A stretch of DNA of 10,675 nt from Nephromyces sp. MM_2019 (taxonomy: Eukaryota; Apicomplexa; Aconoidasida; Nephromycida), in contig JADHZB010002099.1 in the NCBI GenBank assembly GCA_015657535.1, positions 1-10,675 of the forward strand, given 5' to 3'. How positions within the stretch are numbered: position 1 is the first letter of the stretch; every line of letters begins with the position of its first letter. The notes below the pieces were generated by a model. It did no database searches. It was given only the letters and a program-made list of their open reading frames with translations, and was not told the origin of the DNA. The position numbers and the translations under genes were made by a program. Of this stretch, positions 7,279-10,675 are shown in pieces.

Positions 7279-10200
7279 ATGATGAACCTTCCCTCTGTTG
7301 TTATCCAGGATTCTTCCGAACTGGACTCAGCCGAAGCATCCCAACCTCGTCAACAATGGTCAAGTCGCTTTACCTTTCTCTTCGCATGTAAGTTTGTGTG
7401 TGTATGGGGGATGCATTTGCTGAGGATGTGTGTGTGTGTGTGCTGATCTGTTGCGCGAAGTGTATGTTTCTCTAGTGAGAAGTGTATATACACCTGAAGA
7501 CTAGTACCAACTTTCCAGTATTTATGTGTGTATCACTACTTGTGAGTTTGCTAATGGGTTTAGAACTGCAGATTTGAAAATTATCCTGAATAAGGGTGTG
7601 TGTACGACGCTTTCTTCCGGTATTTTTGGGGATTCGTGTAGGCTGATGCATGCTGAGTGGGTTTCTATGTCATACATTGTGTCTTTCGCATGTGCATCTG
7701 TACAGCCGCTGCGTGTGCTATCGGATTGGGAAATTTATGGCGTTTCCCGGGATTAGCTGTGGAATATGGAGGAGCTCCCTTCCTCATTCCATACGTTCTG
7801 GCTATCTTGTTAATTGGCTTTCCTCTGATGTTATTTGAGATATCTGCTGGACAAATCTACCAGGTGTGTGTGATTTTTTGTGTGTGTATGTGGTTGCTGC
7901 GGGTTTGTGTGTGCCATTGTGTGTTTTTATGCGATTTATTGTGTGTGGCTATCTGTGTGTGCGTGCACAAGCATGTGTGTGTTCTGAAAATCTGGTGTGT
8001 GCGTGTTACTGTGTCTTTGTGCATCGCGATGAGTCGGTATTAGTTGCTGCGTGTGCTGTTGCCGGTGTACTCTCCGTGAATTATTGTGTATGTATGTATC
8101 GCTCTGTCTATCATTGAGTGGCTGTGTGTGCATCACTGTATGTGCTCCTCCGAGGCTACTTTTCGAAGGCCGGGGATGTAAGTGGCTGGCAGTATGTGTA
8201 TGTCCTGAAGAGCTTCTGACTGCGAGAACTTCGTGCTCGATACTGTGTGTTCGTTGCTACTATGCTTTTTATAAGGGTATCCGTGTGGGGATAAATATCT
8301 TGCCAGGGATATACCGGCATGAAGCTGCTGTTACACACATTCATGAGTTATGTGTGTGAGTCAGCTATCAAGCTTTTGGCGGTTGATACTTGTGTTTCAG
8401 GGTGGAACTGTAGATGCTTTGGGAAGCCTTGACAAGCGCTTTAGAGGATTGGGATTTTCCTGCGGATTTGCCTCATTTGGGATTTCTGTGTACTACACGT
8501 GTAAGTTTTTGTTTGTGTGTGTATTTATCTTAGAGTGTATGTGTGCCTTAAAGCTTGTATGTATCTTAGAGTATGTGTGTATCGTGGAGTGTGTGCGTGC
8601 TGGTGGGTGGATTTGAATACGTGTGTCCTTGTGTATCATATACGCTTTTGAGTATTGTGTGAGTGTGTCCTGTATGCTCTTCTCTGCTGTGTGCGTATGT
8701 CTGAACTCATGGGTATGTTGTGAAGACTGATGTATATACATTCTGGACGCGGAGTATGTTGATGTATTGTTGATAGGAGGGGGCTTTACTGCCTATAATC
8801 TCCTGTGTGTGTTTGGGCACATACTTGTGTGCACTCATAATATCCGTGCAACAATGTGAATCTTATGGGCAACAATCTTCATGATATTGACTAGTGTATG
8901 TACACCTCTACTTCTCTATTTAAACCCCACACACATAACGCGATGCACTGTTGCTTGAAGGAACATTTTCTTTATAATGCACTGCTTATATCAAGCCCCT
9001 TTCCCCCACTTAAATTCTTCGGTATGACGAGATACTGTGGTGTGTGTGCGACCAAACGCCACATAATGATGTGTGGGTGTTTCCTGCGTTTCTGATGTAT
9101 ACTCTTAACATATGCGGTTCGCCTTTATACGGAATGTACACAAATCCAACAAATTCTCTTGTGTGTGTATACAGTTTTTGTGTGCATTTAGCCTGATGTG
9201 TGTGGAGCTCATCTCTTTTCTAACAATCATGTGTGTTTGCAGCTATTCTGGCGATTGGCCTGCAGTACACGGTTATAGTACTCTTTTCAGGCATTCCATT
9301 CGAACTTAGCTCAGAAAACGTTGATATCTGCAAAACCTTTATCGATTCAGAGTCGTGTGCGGTTGCAGTCGAGGGTCAATGTGAGTGGTTTGAGGCTATT
9401 GGAGAGTGTATCATTAACTATACTAAGCCGGTAGGTGTGTAGATTTGTGTGTGTGATATCTTAAGTATATGCTGTTATCATCCCCCTATACTTGATGTAA
9501 GTAAGCGTTCTGCGTCGTATCTATGGTGTAATTGCGATGCTTCAGTGCTTGTTGGGTACTATAGGTAGCTTGCATGTATGAACCTAGCTTTTGTCGCTCT
9601 CCCATTAATGAGCAATCTTCGTGTGTTTGTGTGTGTGTCGCTCTACTTGTAGGCCAGTGATTACTACTATGATCTCACTGGTTTTACTGCTGAAGATAAC
9701 ATTGCGATCAATGTTGGAATGGCTTTCTCCTTACTAGCCGTGTGGGTCATCGTCTTCCTTGCGTTGTTCAAGGGAACAGTCAGCATGGGATGGAGTAAGC
9801 ACCTCTATGTGTGTATGGATATGTGTGTGTGTGGATATGTGTGTGTGTGTGTGGGTGTATTTTTGTGTGAAGGTGCATTTGGATATCTGTCTCTTGATCT
9901 CCGTGTGTCATGCATTAATCTTTAGCAACTGTCTATTTTATGTATTCACTCATGACTTGTGTGTACTTTGCTTTGTGTGTTGCGTGTAGTCGTATACTTC
10001 AGCTTCTCCATTCCCATCATTATCCTCATCATACTCGCTATAAGAGGCCTTACTCTAGAAGGCTCTGGAGCTGGAGTTGCTAGCTTTATAGGTGAGTGGT
10101 GCTAGGTTTTGTCGAGTCAATGATTGTATGTACAGCATGCTCTTTCCGTGTGCTTCGTGTATGTGTGTGCGTGCAAGTCGCTTTTTTGGGAGGTGAATAT

Positions 10201-10299
10201 ACTTGTTTGCAGGATGTGTGTGCGACATACTCCTGGAATCTTCACGGGATTCAAACATTCCTACTGTTCAACTTCATGCTATTTTTCGCTGTTGGATGA
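7279..10299 (+). CDS. SNF/SLC6-family (neurotransmitter:sodium symporter) transporter, N-terminal half, 3' partial
   Basis: Exons 7279-7387, 7706-7863, 8401-8500, 9243-9430, 9653-9794 and 9990-10091 join in phase through gtaagt, gtgtgt, gtaagt, gtaggt, gtaagc and gtgagt donors. The start ATG at 7279 follows an in-frame TAG (7267) and has A at -3; a second ATG follows at once. About 36 hydrophilic residues lead to QQWSSRFTFLFA. Helix 1 then carries AIGLGNLWRFP (about 41-51), the family's sodium/substrate-binding segment with conserved Asn and gating Arg. Next come YGGAPFLIPY, helix 2 ending in EISAGQIYQ, the RFRGLGF loop and helix 3 starting VYYTS (about 119-123). A 60-residue outer loop has four Cys (152, 161, 169, 178) and an NYT sequon. 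Helix 4 leads to FKGTVSMGW, and helix 5 ends in IRGLTLEGSGAGVASF, a classic family motif. The protein should be a plasma-membrane or vacuolar sodium-coupled importer of amino acids or amines; the substrate cannot be read. Exon 7 is ambiguous. The second half lies beyond the window. Confidence 0.93.
7428..7442 (+). repeat. (GT)n run in gene 3 intron 1
   Basis: This short GT microsatellite lies about 40 nt after the gtaagt donor at 7388. Comparable runs follow the donors at 7864, 8501, 9431 and 9795. Confidence 0.9.
9809..9857 (+). repeat. interrupted GT microsatellite in gene 3 intron 5
   Basis: GTGTGT runs broken by GGATAT begin 14 nt after the gtaagc donor at 9795. They fill much of the first third of this 195-nt intron. 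Confidence 0.9.
10193..10299 (+). CDS. candidate exon 7 of gene 3 (transmembrane helix 6), end unresolved
   Basis: Using the acceptor TTTTTTGGGAG (AG at 10191-10192) keeps the frame of exon 6 and reads G-EYTCLQDVCATYSW and then NLHGIQTFLLFNFMLFFAVG. The spacing of Trp and Gln and the hydrophobic run fit helix 6 of the family. It then meets TGA at 10297. A stronger acceptor, CTTGTTTGCAG (AG at 10211-10212), shifts the frame to GCVRHTPGIFTG and loses the helix. The only in-frame GT late in the helix-6 frame that would avoid the stop is a poor donor, gttgga at 10291. The gene may splice there, use a rare site, be truncated, or be misread in this sequence. Confidence 0.45.
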
Positions 10300-10595
10300 G
10301 CGTGTTATTCAGGAGTCTAGAGTGGCTTCTCGTAGATGCATGTATATATGTGTGTGTGTGCTCTTTTTTCGTCTGATGTGTTGCATGCTTTAGATTTGAG
10401 TAGCGTATATATCAACTTGATGTACACATGCAGCGTGTAGCTCAACGATCACGCAAAGACACACAATATATATACTTTTTTTGAGAGTTACACGCTGTGG
10501 GCATGTCCTCCACAGTCCTCTACAAAATGCTATGTGTATATAATCAGCCCTAATGCATATATGTTGTGTGCATGTTTTGAATGCTCACTCTCGCT
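10300..10595 (+). other. presumed intron or downstream sequence after helix 6 of gene 3
   Basis: No exon-like frame is visible here. The sequence contains GTGTGTGTGTG near 10350-10360, TATATATAC near 10468-10476 and several TGTATATA motifs. It is most likely intron sequence of gene 3, whose remaining helices should follow beyond the window. Confidence 0.4.
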
Positions 10596-10675
10596 AACAC
10601 GCACACACGTACCCACACATGATGCACGCACACATTTTGCCACACACACACACACACGCACACGCACACGCACAC
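10596..10675 (+). repeat. CA-rich microsatellite at the window end
   Basis: Interrupted CACACA and CACGCACACG units run to the last base, so the tract continues outside the window. Its orientation is opposite to the GT tract at the left edge. Confidence 0.9.

Noticed and set aside
7657..8043. 128-codon plus frame taken as a single coding region
   Set aside because: Only 7706-7863 is exon. The frame before it is intron 1, and after the CAG|GTGTGT junction it reads GT-repeat sequence (Cys/Val).
8230..8352. Exon-like stretch (YYAFYKGIRVGINILPGIYR) in gene 3 intron 2
   Set aside because: Exons 2 and 3 already join exactly into the family's helix 2 to loop sequence, leaving no room for it. Similarity to the end of exon 2 is weak and may be chance.

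Overview
The window looks like protist nuclear DNA. It has GT-AG introns, many GT/CA microsatellites, the standard code (frames end in TGA or TAG) and degenerate TTTAGGG telomere-type repeats. TTTAGGG repeats, an alveolate-like neurotransmitter:sodium symporter and introns from about 42 to 740 nt suggest an apicomplexan or related alveolate, perhaps piroplasm-like. This assignment is inferred; other TTTAGGG lineages such as oomycetes are not excluded. All gene models were made by hand from splice signals, phase agreement and protein resemblance.

Three plus-strand genes are supported. (1) 198-2334 holds the last five exons of a polytopic membrane protein, probably the C-terminal part of an SNF/SLC6-type (neurotransmitter:sodium symporter) transporter. 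Its 5' part lies before the window. (2) 2882-4308 holds a small multi-exon gene for a hydrophobic protein I do not recognise. Its first and last exons are clear and its middle is ambiguous. (3) From 7279 there is the N-terminal half of an unmistakable SNF/SLC6 transporter (GLGNLWRFP in membrane helix 1), with six firm exons and an ambiguous seventh. The rest lies beyond the window.

The gaps hold repeats. 4309-4450 has a 30-bp duplication running into TTTAGGG-like units, and 4750-4937 has a 59-bp tandem repeat. About 5100-5930 is a CA-rich, GC-richer island where the strand composition flips and a minus-strand exon is possible. At 6183-6224 there is a strong inverted repeat. At 6441-6660 a decayed ~30-bp array repeatedly places a 3' splice-like motif against CAG|GTGTGT.

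If gene 1 is indeed SNF, the two transporters form a same-strand cluster around the unknown membrane protein. Nearly every intron of the transporters has GT-repeat DNA, often within the first 60 nt after the 5' splice site. No CRISPR array, tRNA, rRNA or complete mobile element was recognised.
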